Source of the DNA: Obelidium mucronatum
Lineage: Eukaryota; Chytridiomycota; Chytridiomycetes; Chytridiales; Chytriomycetaceae
Assembly: GCA_025765595.1 (NCBI GenBank)
Contig: JAIVFH010000001.1
Span: 930,001-994,000, forward strand
DNA length: 64,000 nucleotides
Reading direction: 5' to 3'
How positions within the stretch are numbered: position 1 is the first letter of the stretch; every line of letters starts with the position of its first letter. Below, one piece after another: positions 1 to 11,243 of this stretch. The notes under the pieces are model-generated. The model was not told the origin of the DNA. It did no database searches and saw only the letters and a program-made list of their open reading frames with translations. The translations under genes were made by a program, and so were the position numbers.

Positions 1-972
1 TGCTTCAATCAAACCGGCAAGGGCGGCTTTCGGGTCTTTTCCGAATTTGAGCTGCGCATCGTGGAGAGTCATGAGTTTTCGGACGGGGCGGACGCCGCTG
101 TTGAAGGGAAATGCTTTTTGGAGTGTGTCGTTGACAGAGTCTAAGGTTCGATGGAATGTCAGTGGAAATGAATGGGAAGGATCCATTTCTTTGTGGGGAG
201 GTTGGAAGGGATGGCTACCGTTCCAGGCAGCGGGCGGGGCTGCCGTGGAAGAGGATGTGGAAAAGAAGGAGGAGGAAGATGCAATTGGGAATTAGGGCGG
301 GTGGCTGTTTGAGTGGTGTTGCCTTTGGCGTTGGAGAACGCGCCAAAAGCGGGGTCAGAGGGACGTTTGACACTGAGATTGAGTGACCAGATGCTGGAGT
401 TGAGGAAAGCGAGTCCTGAGGATCCGCGGAACTGGTTGAAATCAGCGAATGCCGGAGTTGCAACTGGGCCTGCGGGTACGCTGGCGCTTGTTTGATTCAG
501 CTGCTTGTTTGATATCGGGGACTCCTTTTCCGCACGTGTTTTTGATGTTGCTCGTGAATGGGATGGCGACTTTGACGGAAACGAGATTGGGCTCTTTCGT
601 CCAGCGATTTCCATCGCGGATGTAAACTGCGGGGTGCCGGACACGTTGAGCACGTTGAGGGTTGGGTTTGAGGCAGTCAGGTCGATGTTTGTGTGTTGCT
701 GGTTGTGGCTCAAGTTGTGGTTCAGCGCGAGCGCCAACGGCGGCGGGCGGGGCGGCGGCGGCAGCGCTGCGGGATTCGTTGCTTAGAAAACACGACTGAA
801 CGCGAAGAAGCGAAACGAAAACAAAACGCAACTCGCCCAGAATGTCGCTTGCCGACAGCGCGTGGCCCAGCGGCGCGGGCAGCTCGGCGCGGCCGCCAGC
901 GTCGTCCGCCGCGCCGCCCGTCGGCGCCATGCCGCCGGCGGACACGGAAAACCGGTGCGCGTCGAAGGACAT
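1..972 (-). CDS. Ser/Pro/Ala-rich protein of unknown function, 3' end off the window
   Basis: The gene reads leftwards from ATG at 972, which follows an A-rich leader and opens a strongly GC-rich first exon (MSFDAHRF..., Ala/Gly-rich). The frame then changes at a likely GC-AG intron (donor CTGG|gcgagt near 835, acceptor tttctaag near 785). The next exon is Pro-rich (AALPPPPRPPP) and Asn/Ser/Thr-rich over about 200 codons. Another frame change occurs between about 290 and 190, where a good acceptor (ccacggcag) sits near 240. The last visible part, FHRTLDSVNDTLQKAF and so on to the window edge, looks more conserved (charged, helical) than the disordered N-terminus. I do not recognise the family. 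It lies head to tail after the Sec14-like gene; its leader may overlap that gene's 3' end. Exon borders are approximate. Confidence 0.5.
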
Positions 973-1014
973 TCGCTTGTTTTTTGTTTCTTTTTTATTT
1001 TGTAGTTGACTGAT

Positions 1015-1891
1015 TCTGACTTCGAAGAGGCCAAGTGCATTTTGGACTTGGTCGCATCATCCATAAAAGCCATCATGATTGACATTAGAGCCCACATCAC
1101 CCAAGTTGGGTCGAAATCAATGGAGCATCCAAGTTTTTCAGGATAGTGGGTTCTATGGTGAATGCGTTCAATACACCATTTAAGTTGGACAAGCAAAAGA
1201 ACACAAACATACTGTATGATGGATACCAATTTAATGGTATCAGGGATCGGTAATGTGTTGAACATTGTCAGCCCTTTTGTGTTTGCCGTTACAGTTACTT
1301 GAAATATGCCCTCAGGAGACAGTTTCGATGAGTTCTCAAGATTCCAAACGAAAAACCTGATCAACCGGTTGGTATCAGATGACTTGAGTTTCGCCGTCGT
1401 TAAATGCAGGATCGGGCGACCGATTCTATCATATCCAGACCAAAAGGCCTTTCCACTCTTGCTTTCTTCTTCGATTTCTACGGGCGAAATTTCGGTGGGT
1501 CTATATTCGCGTCTCCTGTAAGGGGTTGGTAAGATGATGCTTTTTTAGAAAGAGCCTTGGCATAATTATGTAAATTTGAGTTCTGCCATCACCATTGCAA
1601 TGTCTTCATCAACGCCGCTTCGGCTTTATCAACATCGAATCTGTTGGCTTTAAGGAAGCGCCAGCAGCATTCTTTCGCAGTTGCCCAGGCCTCTTCATCA
1701 CGTAATGGGATCCCATCAAGTTCATCATCTCCCCTTGCAAACATGTCCCTGATCCGACGTTGAAGTTCCTTCACGCCTTCACTCTGCGCCTCAGTGAGGT
1801 TATCAAGGATCCGGTGCTTTGGATCAACGCTTGCAGGCGGCGTCAGCAAGGCAGGCAGAGATGTGTCAGTGTTTGCAACAGTCAACACCAT
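1015..1891 (-). CDS. Sec14-like lipid transfer protein (CRAL-TRIO)
   Basis: Probably binds a phospholipid (phosphatidylinositol type) in a hydrophobic pocket and acts in membrane lipid traffic. Exon 1 (1891 to about 1600) carries the CRAL-TRIO N-terminal helix domain, including FLKANRFDVDKAEAAL. A short intron leads to exon 2 (about 1517-1219), which has the lipid-domain strands GRPILHL and LIRFFVWNLE. After a second intron the segment HYPEKLGCSIDFDP then WVMWALMSIMMAFMDDATKSK matches the core of the family (YPERLG...FWAxWKxxKPFLDxxTxxKI). The usual last part of the domain (D.LP.EYGG) is not visible. The frame runs into the A-rich leader of the next gene without a clear stop, so the 3' end is unresolved; either the domain is truncated or a further splice is missed. 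Confidence 0.72.
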
Positions 1892-2086
1892 TTTCGAATG
1901 TTAAAATCAAGCCGACACTTATCTTGTCGCGCAGTTCAACTAAACTCAACAAAGCAAACTCTGTCATATCATCTAACGAACGAAGGAATCCTATTATCCT
2001 GTAGTTTAAAAGAAGCTCACGTCGCGAGATAATGTGGCCATACTTAAAAGGTGATCGAAAGTTGCTGGGACGGATATCATCAGAAT

Positions 2087-2200
2087 ATGTCGTGGATTTC
2101 ATTAGGATTGCTTGGCTGGGCTGGCGTTATTATTGAACATGCGCTTAAACCAGTGCTCATGACCATGAAAGAATTTAACACGGCTTTGAACGAATCTATA
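2087..2200 (+). CDS. Possible 37-residue one-pass membrane micropeptide
   Basis: An open frame MSWISLGLLGWAGV... gives a hydrophobic helix followed by a charged amphipathic tail (MKEFNTALNESI) and TAA. Length and layout resemble tiny mitochondrial or ER membrane subunits, but I cannot name a family and there is no paralogue to support it. It sits alone in the interval between the divergent Sec14-like and lipase genes, so it could equally be chance. Confidence 0.25.
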
Positions 2201-2581
2201 TAACCTGCCCGCCCATTCTTCCTATTGTTGCTAGTAAAAAAACCGCCAAGCGTTTTATGGGTCCCAGCGAAGGAACCACGGAACCTCAGCACGTCATCGG
2301 AACCTCCGCCAGCCCCCCACAAGAAATCCAAGTCCACTTTTTTATGCGTCTCTGATCTTTTTTTTTGTTTAAACGCAAACAAACTATGTGGAAAACTATA
2401 TGCGACTGGTCTCAAAACCTCTATCTACTATTAGAAGCGTTGCCCATCGCTGCTGGTTTTTTTGATTTTTTGTTGATATTTTAAATAAAGAAAAAAATTG
2501 TTTGGCTTGACAGAAGGAAAGAAAAGTAGAAAAAATTGATATAGAAGGACAAAATATTGAAAAGACATACATGGAATTAAG

Positions 2582-3849
2582 ATGAAAAACGTACAAGTGA
2601 CCACTGTAAAACCACAAACGGTGACCCCACCGAAAGTAATTCAAATTCCATCCAATAGAAGATTTTGTGACTTTCGAGTCTGTTTGGCGATATCATTAGT
2701 TTTGAGTGTTGCCGGAGGGCTCATGTTGGCACTTGTTGTCAAGAATCTGGGCTTCTTCGCTGCCTCTCCGACTGCACAAGTTGATGAAGCCACAGTGTCA
2801 CATTTCAGAACGTTTACACGGTTCTCCTCTATGGCCGCCATAACTACCATTCCTTCGGTTGCCACTTGGGACTGTATTCTTTGCCAGAAACCTGACATGC
2901 AAGTCAAAAAGGGCCACGTGTATATTCTTGACGCTGCTAAAGACACTTTTTTGGAGCATCACGGAATTGCGGTTGTTTCTGATACGCTTCAATCTATAAT
3001 AGTATCAATAAGTGGCTCGCAATCTTTTGGTATGGGGACTCTCCTTCACAAATCTTTGATTCTATTTTGCTGATCGGAAAGTGACCACTCAATGTTTTTA
3101 TGACTTACTCCAACTGGTAAAAAAAAACAAATTATAGGCGCTTGGTCACAAAACCTTGATTTGCTGTTGGAAAGAGTTCCCATAGCTACAGTCAACTCCC
3201 AAGACACCCAAACTGAAGAAAACCTCGTGAATGCATCGTCTACAGCCGTACCCAAAGCATTTGAAAAACTAGTCGAATATCCAAACGGGAAGCCATCCAA
3301 AGTACACTCTGGATTCTGGAACGTCTGGACACTGGTAAAACCAGTACTTGTCCCAATCCTCAAGAACCTGACCAAAGAATTCCCAAACTATGACGTGACA
3401 TTTACGGGACACTCGCTTGGTGGCGCTATTGCGCTGTTAGGGGCGGCGGATTCCGTGTATTCTGGGCTACTTCAAGGAAACAAGACACGTGTGATTACAA
3501 TTGGGCAGCCACGAGTTGGGAATGCTGCGTTCCGCAATTTGGTTCTGGGAATGAAGCTGAAGGAGATTTCGAGAGTCATTAATTACAATGATCCAGTTCC
3601 TCACTTGGTGAGGCATGGTATTTTCAGCAAACGGTTTTAATATTCTCCATCGCATTCCAGGGAATGCAAGCGTGGGGCTACAACCATATTGAGAATGAAT
3701 ATTATATTGATTCAACGGGTGGCGTTTTTGTTTGCGACGATGCAGCTCACGGCGGTGAAGACACGAATTGTGGAAATACACAGCTGCTTCCATTGGGGAT
3801 GTCAGAGCATATGAGATATCTTGGCGTTCGTATGGCGCGGGATGAGTAA
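2582..3849 (+). CDS. Class 3 (fungal) lipase with N-terminal membrane anchor
   Basis: Predicted triacylglycerol/ester hydrolase of the alpha/beta fold, about 305 residues. Exons 2582-3029, 3138-3607 and 3661-3849 join in frame. An N-terminal cytoplasmic tail is followed by a hydrophobic segment (about residues 34-58, ISLVLSVAGGLMLALVV), suggesting a signal anchor rather than free secretion. The nucleophile elbow is GHSLGGA; the Asp lies in NYNDPVPHL, and the second intron splits that segment from MQAWGYNHIENEYYI, which is the typical Lipase_3 continuation. The C-terminal His is probably in SEHMRYLGV. Cys pairs (CILC, CDDAAH...NCGN) fit an extracytoplasmic catalytic domain. Splicing at gtgagg (3608) is preferred because it restores the family motif across the junction. 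Confidence 0.88.
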
Positions 3850-4028
3850 CACAGTTCTATATAGCAAATTAATCAAGAGTTTTTTTTTCATATTTCCGTT
3901 TTTCTTAAATAAAAGATGAGGGGTTGAAAAAAAAAGTGTAGTGTGGAATAGGAAAAGACCTTGTAACTATTTACCTGGTATCTATCGACTTTTAATTAAT
4001 TATTTTAAAAAAAAAAGTTGTTAAAAAA

Positions 4029-5547
4029 ATGAGTGAAGGTCTTATTACCTCGCTTGTTGGTGAGAAAGCCGAAACTCTTGCCTTGCAACGCAAACGAAAA
4101 CGTTGACCGATCACATCAAAAAAAAAAAACGCAGAAAGAGCAACGAATCCAAGCGAAGGAATCGTGGTGGAAGAAGTCAGGCTTCAACTTTCCGATGCGA
4201 TCAAGGCAACCTTTAATGCCACAACTCCAGACTCTTCTGCAGGGTAAATTCAAAAGATGCTGATTCATTATTTTTGATCTTGATCTTCCAATTTTTGTTT
4301 CTTTCTTAAGATGTACAGAAGCCATTTGCGCACTTCGGAAACAGTTGGAGTTTGGAAATGCTGGTATGTTGAACTTTGATGCGATTGTAAAACAAACCAA
4401 CAAACACAGTCGTCAACAAGAACGCACTCCTTCTATTCGATTTTCTCTTCCTTCACTGTGGAAACGAGTTTGTAGTTGCCTTGACATCAAAAGAAACGTT
4501 GGGCTGTCTCCACCATTTCATCACCAAGCATGCAGCAGGACAGATCAAACAAAGGGAGAATCGACAACTATGTCTGAATCTAATTGCGCAATGGGCTATT
4601 CAGATTGAACATCGTAAGAGGACTTTGAGCGCTTGTAATGAAAAACACTTGGGCTCCCCCACCAAATTAAATCCACCATTACCCCCCAATGAAACAAAAG
4701 CTGTCGAACTGCGGGAACTCTTTGAAACACTCGTGAGAGAGAATTGCAAGTTTCCTCAGAGTATTTGGGATCAAGTATGTGGTTGAATAGTATATTGGCA
4801 CCACCGCCCCGTTTTATTTACACACACACTCACACACACACGTATTAGCTTGAACCTGGAACCTACGAAAAGATGCGATCGACTGGCCCGCTTCGAGGAT
4901 TCCAACTGAAAAAAGCGGGGATCGTCAACAAGTTTGCGTACAAAATGGGGCGGCGATCCATGTCCAACAAAGCCTCTGTGGAATCTGTTCGCATTCGCGT
5001 AAAAAGTCCATCAACTGATTCAATCAATCTTGATTCGAGAACGCAAATAGTGTCAGACACGCCGCCACCTCAGATTGGGGATTCTTTTGCAGAGAATTGG
5101 AGGAGCGTGGAGACGTTATGCTTAACTGCGGAGCATAGCGCATCCTTGCTCTTAGACCTACTGAGTGGAGCCACTGTTTCGGAGATGGAATTAATTGAGG
5201 TTAGGGGGATTGGTTTTTACTTCTTTTTTGGCGAAGCGCAAATTCTGATTCTGAACGACACGGAAATACAGGATTCCTTCAAACAATGCATCACTTGCCA
5301 GCAACAAGTCTTGGCTCAAATCATCAATACAAAAGAGCCTGCGCTTGTTGCCAAACTTCTGAAGGCCAGTGAAGCAGTTACGGCGTCGTTGGAGAAATAC
5401 GCGCAATGGAGAAAACCTTCAGAAAAAGCTCTTCAACCGAAATCATTTAATGAATCTAGAGGAAGGCCGACGCTACCGATACCGCCATCAATAAATAAGT
5501 CGTCGAACGTGATTCCATATAGTGTTTGGTCTGGGGACTCCCGTTGA
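4029..5547 (+). CDS. VHS-GAT domain protein, LSB5/TOM1/GGA-like
   Basis: Likely ubiquitin-binding endocytic or endosomal adaptor, about 386 residues. Six exons keep frame: 4029-4059, 4159-4243, 4311-4363, 4410-4774, 4849-5199, 5272-5547. The first half is a VHS domain (LQLSDAIKATFNAT, then NALLLFDFLFLHCGNEFV and SKETLGCLHHFI), split by short introns. The second half (about 210-350) is a helical GAT-like region (NWRSVETLCLTAEHSASLLL ... CQQQVLAQIINTKE ... VAKLLKASEAVTASLEKY). No SH3, GAE ear or clathrin-box region follows, so the order VHS-GAT with a short tail resembles yeast Lsb5 more than GGA. Before exon 5 the intron holds a CA-repeat. Function by family: sorting of ubiquitinated cargo and links to cortical actin. 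Confidence 0.75.
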
Positions 5548-5679
5548 ATTTCGCGATGTTATTGTTGTGATATATTATCCATAAACTGTTGTGTATACTG
5601 TCGTATTTATGTAAGCTGAAAAAAGATATTTGTTTTTTAAACTCATGTGCAAAAAAAGTGAATTACAAGGACACAATAA

Positions 5680-6897
5680 TCAGTCTTCATGACAAGCGTT
5701 CCAGGCAACGCCCGATTCTTCAACACTACGCGAGATCATCCACCACGAATCCATTAATGAATCAGAAACAACTTTTGATTGCGCGAGTTTACGGTTCTGT
5801 GTGACGAGATGGGCTATTCTGGAAAAGTCTGTTGAATGACCAACCAGAATATCTAAATGGGAAGGATCCATAGGAAACCGGAAATACTCTGCAGCCCACA
5901 GGAATATTCTTTGCCGAGAACAAGAATCCATTGCTAATGTAGACCGTGGAAAGAATGAGATTGAATGACTCTGTCGTGGTTGTTGCTGCAAACTTGAGAT
6001 TGAGGATAGCACATTCTTCAAATCGACTGCTTCGAGTCCAATGCTTGACGACATTCCACACAGATTCAAGAAGACAACGTGTTCGACGTCGGGTTTTGTC
6101 ATGCCTTGGAGAATCTTTGACTCCCATTTGGTCATTCGAGAATCCCTGTAGATTGTCAATGGCTTTTGGTTCGATTCAAAAACCCGTTGGGCGATTCCAA
6201 CAGTATCATCCAGTGAGGCAGAATCTATCAGGACAAAGTCAACTTTCTCTTGATGTTTGCGAAGGCTGCAGAAGGAGGATATGATCTTTGAACACGCACT
6301 TGAGATTGAAGATTCATTATTGCACGTGAACAGAATAACCGACAGTTTGGGCGGGTTTAATGGTATAGGCGGCATTCGTGGGGTGGGAGAGACAGGGGAC
6401 AGGGATATTGCAGAGTCAGCGCGTGTTTTTGACGATTGCGATCGTTGAAACATGTATCGAGCGGCAGGTGAGCGAATGATGCTGAGGCCCCTCCGTGTTT
6501 GAAGCGCAGCCACCAGGGCGGCAGTGTGCCACGCAGCCGCAACGCACCCCGCGGCTTGTGCGAAGCGCCCGAGCTGGTCGCCGAAGCGTTCGAGCAGCCG
6601 GCCGAGCGCAAGCAGCGCCAGGCGCAGCGCCACGTACGCCGCCTCGCGCGGCGACTGCGGCCCGTGGTATTTGTCAGCAGCGATCACGCCATCGCCGCCG
6701 CCGCCGCCGCCGTCGCCGTCGCCCAGCGCCGCCAGCGCCAGCGCGAGCACAAACCCGCCAAGCACCAGCCGCAGCGGCGGCCCCCGCGGCTCACTGGGCG
6801 CCTCCACGGCGCGCGGCGGCGGCGGGCGCGGCCGGCCAATCAGAAGCGGCGGTCGGCGATCGGCGGGATGGTCGGGGCGGCGGTGGCGCAGCGGCAT
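5680..6897 (-). CDS. GT2-like glycosyltransferase-fold membrane protein, probably degenerate
   Basis: A single exon of 405 residues. The first 150 residues are encoded by very GC-rich DNA and hold two hydrophobic stretches (LRLVLGGFVLALALAALG and an Ala/Leu-rich run near 90-110). From about residue 185 comes a GT-A/GT2 start: LSVILFTCNNESS, then VDFVLIDSASLDDTVGIAQRV, which match the nucleotide-binding strand and the 'D(x)S.DDT' loop of family 2 enzymes. The usual metal-binding DxD is replaced by NLCGMSS, and no QxxRW is seen, so catalysis is doubtful. Its 3' end faces the VHS-GAT gene. It could be a glycan-binding or pseudo-enzyme member. Confidence 0.55.
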   Translation of the reverse strand: MPLRHRRPDHPADRRPPLLIGRPRPPPPRAVEAPSEPRGPPLRLVLGGFVLALALAALGDGDGGGGGGDGVIAADKYHGPQSPREAAYVALRLALLALGRLLERFGDQLGRFAQAAGCVAAAWHTAALVAALQTRRGLSIIRSPAARYMFQRSQSSKTRADSAISLSPVSPTPRMPPIPLNPPKLSVILFTCNNESSISSACSKIISSFCSLRKHQEKVDFVLIDSASLDDTVGIAQRVFESNQKPLTIYRDSRMTKWESKILQGMTKPDVEHVVFLNLCGMSSSIGLEAVDLKNVLSSISSLQQQPRQSHSISFFPRSTLAMDSCSRQRIFLWAAEYFRFPMDPSHLDILVGHSTDFSRIAHLVTQNRKLAQSKVVSDSLMDSWWMISRSVEESGVAWNACHED

Positions 6898-6943
6898 TTG
6901 CTGCTTGGTTCAAGAAGAGAGAGAGAAAAAAATAAAACAGACT

Positions 6944-8118
6944 TTACTCCTTGCCAACTAAAAACTCGTGTCCATCAACTGCAACGCTCTCCGTTCCGTT
7001 CTTGGCCGCAAGCAGAGCTGCAATAATAAAGTCACTGGACGGTAACTCGCCGTATCTTACATTTCCTGTCGACAACGCGCTAAAATCCACAGGAACAGAC
7101 GTCATTGCTGCTGATGCTCCACCCCCATTTGCGCCATAAGAAATGTTTCTTCCGATACTGTCTCCATCATCGTCTCTGCTGCTCAACTGGGATTTTCCTG
7201 ATTCGATTCCATCCATTTTGTTGATTCTTCTGCGGACCCAGAATACCCCCAACACAGCGAATATCACCAACAGAGAAAGTCCAATCACGACTCCCAAAAT
7301 GATTGTAGTCGTATCTGCTTTGCTGTTTGTTGTGGAATCGGAATGGGGAAGCTTCGTATTTACTGCTGACTTTACGGTATTGACGGCAATCGGTGCAACT
7401 GAAGATCTACATTGTGTCAATTGTTGCGTTTCAGTATTAAAACCACTTTGGGTTTAAGTGAAGGCTTTGCCCAACTCACTGTATCACCACAACTCCGGTT
7501 TGCGAAGCCGTCATTACCGCAGGCATAGCTGTCCAGTTTGATCCAGCCGGAGGCCAGGGATATCCAGGAGGTGGTGGTGGCCAAGGATAGTTACTGGCCC
7601 AGCCTTCATTAAACACCGTAATGAGTTTATGCTTGGTTCATCAAACAAAACAAAACCAAAATCAGGTTTTACCAGCCGGCGGCGGAGAACCAGTTGCGAA
7701 ACCCGGCGGATATGGAAATCCAGATGGAAAGCCAGGCGGTGGAAAGACAACGCCAGACGGCCAATGCTCAGGAATCGCTAAAGCTGGATTCGCCGTCAAG
7801 CAGACTTCAGACGCGAGTCCAGAGTAACAAGAGTATCCAGAAGGACAATCAGACCATAGTTTACAAGAAAGACGGCAGTTGGTGTTTGCATCAATCCAGC
7901 TTGTTCCGCAGCGCGTTTCGGCCATTCAGGGCAAGATTTCTTTGTCGGTCCAAGCTTTCGTCCAAGCATCTGAAATGAGCAGAAATTATCAGTCTTATCG
8001 ATGAACATAACACTGCAAGCAGGTTATGCACTGAGGCTCACGAGGGCAACAAGGACGATATTGGGGAGATGAGAGTAAAACACCACAAAACGGTTAACCC
8101 TAGAAATCCAGCAAGCAT
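6944..8118 (-). CDS. Type I membrane protein with CGxSW Cys-rich module and Pro-rich stalk
   Basis: Read leftwards. The likely signal peptide exon starts at 8118 (MLAGFLGLTVLWCF...). The next exon carries a Cys-rich module RCGTSWIDANTNCRLSCK ... CPSGYSCY, a pattern seen in extracellular carbohydrate-associated proteins of chytrids and other microbes. A Pro/Gly-rich stalk follows (PPPGFPSGFPYPPGF, then YPWPPPPPGYPWPP after an intron 7675-7607). The last exon (7429-6944) has one transmembrane helix (TTIILGVVIGLSLLVIFAVL), basic RRRINK and an acidic/Ser-rich tail. The join between the signal exon and the Cys module is not clean: the module's frame has a TGA just upstream (about 7928-7926) and neither splice option restores it. 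Function inferred only: surface or wall binding. Confidence 0.5.
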
Positions 8119-8682
8119 ATGCAAGTTCAGCCTTATTTTATGAAAGAGTAAAATGGCTGCAGAATGAGAACTCGAGCAATGGAACCATCGAACCTTCTTG
8201 AACCTTGTTGGGTTGACAGACACAACACTGTTAGACGCATTCGGTTGAGTGCTGACGGCCATATAGGCAGACATAGACATGAGAGCATCATCCCATCTGC
8301 ATCAACCCTCAAAAAGATCAACTTGCAAATTGTTGTGCCACCCTGATGTTCTGGTCACATGGCTTTACGTGATTTCAGACAGAAAATTTCCAATTTGGAA
8401 GGGCAATGTTCTGGACCATAACCTGGACAACCAGTCAATCGCACCAATCTGTTTACCATCACTACTGATATAAATTTCGCTAAATTTGGCTAGCTGCTTC
8501 TTCAGATGGCACTGCTGTGCTCAGAATGGGATAGCGAGTAGAACCTCGGTGTTGACTGCTTGCTATCAAATTTTCGACCATACCGCATGATAAGTCACGC
8601 GACCATATAGAGAGCCACCCAGAACTCTTTAAAACGGAGGGCTTCTGTCGTTTTCATAACCATCAAATCTACATCAACAACT
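8119..8682 (+). promoter_or_regulatory. Intergenic region upstream of the chitinase
   Basis: No convincing gene. It separates the divergent CGxSW protein and chitinase genes. Close to the chitinase start there is a TATA-like ctttaaaac near 8628 and a CA-rich leader (accatcaaatctacatcaac) before the ATG at 8683. At 560 bp it is long for this window, consistent with a regulated, strongly expressed gene, but no factor site can be named. Confidence 0.35.
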
Positions 8683-10832
8683 ATGCTCTTGAAGGCCGTT
8701 CTTCTCTCTATGTCTATTGCCCTGGCTTCCGCCGCGGACTGTGCTACTCCTTGGGACAAGACTCTCAACTACCCAGGACAGTCTACCGTCTCTTACAACG
8801 GATCCAACTGGAAGAACACTTGGTGGGAAAACCCAGGTTTTGCTCCAGGAGCTGCCAACGGTGACGGCGGTTGGGTGAACCAAGGTGCTTGTGTATCCGC
8901 TGGCTCAACTACCACCACCACTACCACCACTACAATCCCACCAAAGACCACCACCACCGCAGCTCCAACCACCACTACCACCACCACCACCACCACTGCT
9001 GCACCAACTACCAGCACCACCACTGCTGCACCAACCACCACCACCACTACTACCACTACCAAAGCGCCAACCACCACTACTACCACCACCACGACTACTG
9101 CTGCGCCAACTACTACTGGAACCTCCACTCTTCCATACTGCTACGACGCGTACGTCCCTGGCTTGATCTACAACCCAACCGACCCAGCTGCTGAGAAAAA
9201 GGCGAGCTTGAACGGTAACAACTACGTTGCCAAATACTACACTTCTGGAACTCCATCCCCAACCGCTTCTGACTGGACCAACGAAGGACCATGTACTCCA
9301 GCTCCACCACCACCCCCAACCAAGGACCAGTGTTACCCCAAGTACATTGCGGGAAAGACCTACGCTAAGGACGCTATTGCCAGTGAAGCTGGTGTCAACT
9401 ACCAGGCAAAGTATGAGACTGGTGCCCAACCATCCAAGAGAACTGAATGGGTCAAGTTGAACAACTGTGACATCAAGACTTTGGAGCCAAGACCATACTC
9501 TGGTGCTCCAGGAATCATTGGGTGTGTTTTTTTCTGCATTCAGTTGTAGGGTTAATCACTAATATTTCAAACTATAACAGATACTGGGCGCAATGGGCTC
9601 CATACACTCGTCCACAGACTCGTATCGATCTCCTCGACTTGTCCAACTTCTCCGTCATCAACTACGCGTTCTTGAACGCCTTGTCTGACGGTTCCTTGAA
9701 GAGCTTCGACGACTGGGCCGACTACTTGCACATTACTCGCTTGACTGGTACTGCGCGTGTCAAGTACCCCAACTTGCGAACTGTGATTTCCGTTGGTGGT
9801 TGGTCTGGTTCCGTCCACTTCTCCAACATTGCCAAGAGTGCCACTGCCACTGCCAACTTTGTGAAGAACATCAAGAAGTACTTGTCCGACAACGGATTCG
9901 ACGGTCTTGATATCGATTGGGAATACCCATCTGGTGGTGGTCTGTCTTGTAACGCGGTCGACCCCAACGACGCCATCAACTTTGTCACCTTGCTGAAGGC
10001 TCTTCGTGCTGAACTCGGCAAGGACATTATCATCTCCATTGCCGCTTCCCCAGATGTCCGCAGATACGTTGTCAACGGTGTCAACTACCTCCCAGCCATT
10101 GCTGAACAGCTTTCTTACGTGCAAGTCATGACCTACGACTTCTACGGTTCATGGTCCCCATACGCCGACTTCAACTCTCCATTGAACTCCCCATCTCCAT
10201 CCGACCCACAACAACCAGCTGCGAACGGAAAGCAATTCTCTATCGCCGGATCCCTCAAAGACTTTGAAGATGTTGGTATTCCAAAGAACAAGCTCGTCCC
10301 AGGTGTTGGATTCTACGGCCGTTCCTGGAACGTTTTCAACAATACCAACAACGGTCTCTACCAACACTGTTCCAGCGGTGGATACGACGCCAACGACCTT
10401 ACCAAGCCATGCAACAACCCAGTTATTCAAGGAGATGTTTTGGATGACGCATGGCAATCTCCATGCACTGGATCCGCCCCAGATGCTCAAAAGTCCCGCT
10501 CTACCGTCTGGATGTGGCAGAACCTCCGTGGAGACCAAGGTGAAGTTCGTCAACAAGTGAACGCCCCACTCGCCACCGGTCCATTGACTGCTTCCAACGG
10601 ATGGACTCGTACCTACTACAAGTTTGCTGAGAACCCAACCTTGTACCACCCATCCTACACCAACAACCAGCCAACCTTCATTTCTTACGATGACCCACAA
10701 TCCATTGAGGCCAAGACTGCTTGGGCCAAGAAAAACGGATACTCTGGAATTATGGCTTGGGAACTGGACCAAGACTACAAGAACGAATTGATGAACGGTA
10801 TGCGCAAGGGATGGGGTGTTCCACCAGTTTAA
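8683..10832 (+). CDS. Secreted GH18 chitinase with three CBM5/12-like modules
   Basis: Hydrolyses beta-1,4 links of chitin outside the cell, about 696 residues. Exons 8683-9521 and 9581-10832 join at GIIG|YWAQW. A signal peptide (residues 1-18) is followed by a CBM5/12-like module (CATPWDKTLNYPG...GGWVNQGAC), a Thr/Ala/Pro mucin-like linker of about 75 residues, a second module (YCYDAYVPG...WTNEGPC), a short Pro linker and a third (CYPKYIAGKTY...WVKLNNC). The GH18 barrel begins with IIGYWAQW; SVGGWSG and the catalytic DGLDIDWEYP (acid Glu) are intact, with MTYDFYG and MAWELD later. Codon use is strongly biased to C-ending and CCA/GGA/GGT codons, unlike most neighbours, suggesting very high expression. 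A polyadenylation-like aataaaag lies at about 10896. Confidence 0.96.
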
Positions 10833-11243
10833 GCGAAAGAACAATAGCGTTTCTTTTCTTTAAATCTTGAATTTACTAGTTGCCAGCTTTCTTGTAATAA
10901 AAGTCTATGATAGTCCAAAAAAAAGCTCTTTAGAATAACTTTTTTCATGCCAACGACTGGATTTGATTAGACGCTCTGTTCCAGAACGAAACTCTTACAA
11001 AATCCACACTTTTGTGGTCCAAACACCACCACCAAGTCTCTGCGGCTCAATCGCGAAGAATTCTTATGGAGGGAGCACTGTTTTTCAATGTGATTACATC
11101 ACACACTCTCTCTCACATGTTAAATGCGGATACATATGAGTGATCCCAATCAATAAGCGACAGCGTGCCACACTAACAGTGAGTCATGTCTCCTCCATTC
11201 TGCTTTCCGGGCCACTCCGAAAAAAAGAATCCCAAAAAAAAAA
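10833..11243. other. Intergenic region, chitinase terminator side and ACH1 promoter
   Basis: No gene seen. The first 80 bases hold the chitinase 3' UTR with aataaaag. The right part has a CT/CA-rich stretch (acacactctctctcac) and an A-rich leader just before the ACH1 start at 11244. Confidence 0.4.

Noticed and set aside
8790..9195. Long open frames on the minus strand and other plus frames rich in Val or His/Pro opposite the Thr linker of the chitinase
   Set aside because: They are shadows of the ACC/ACT-rich linker; the chitinase frame is certain from its domains.
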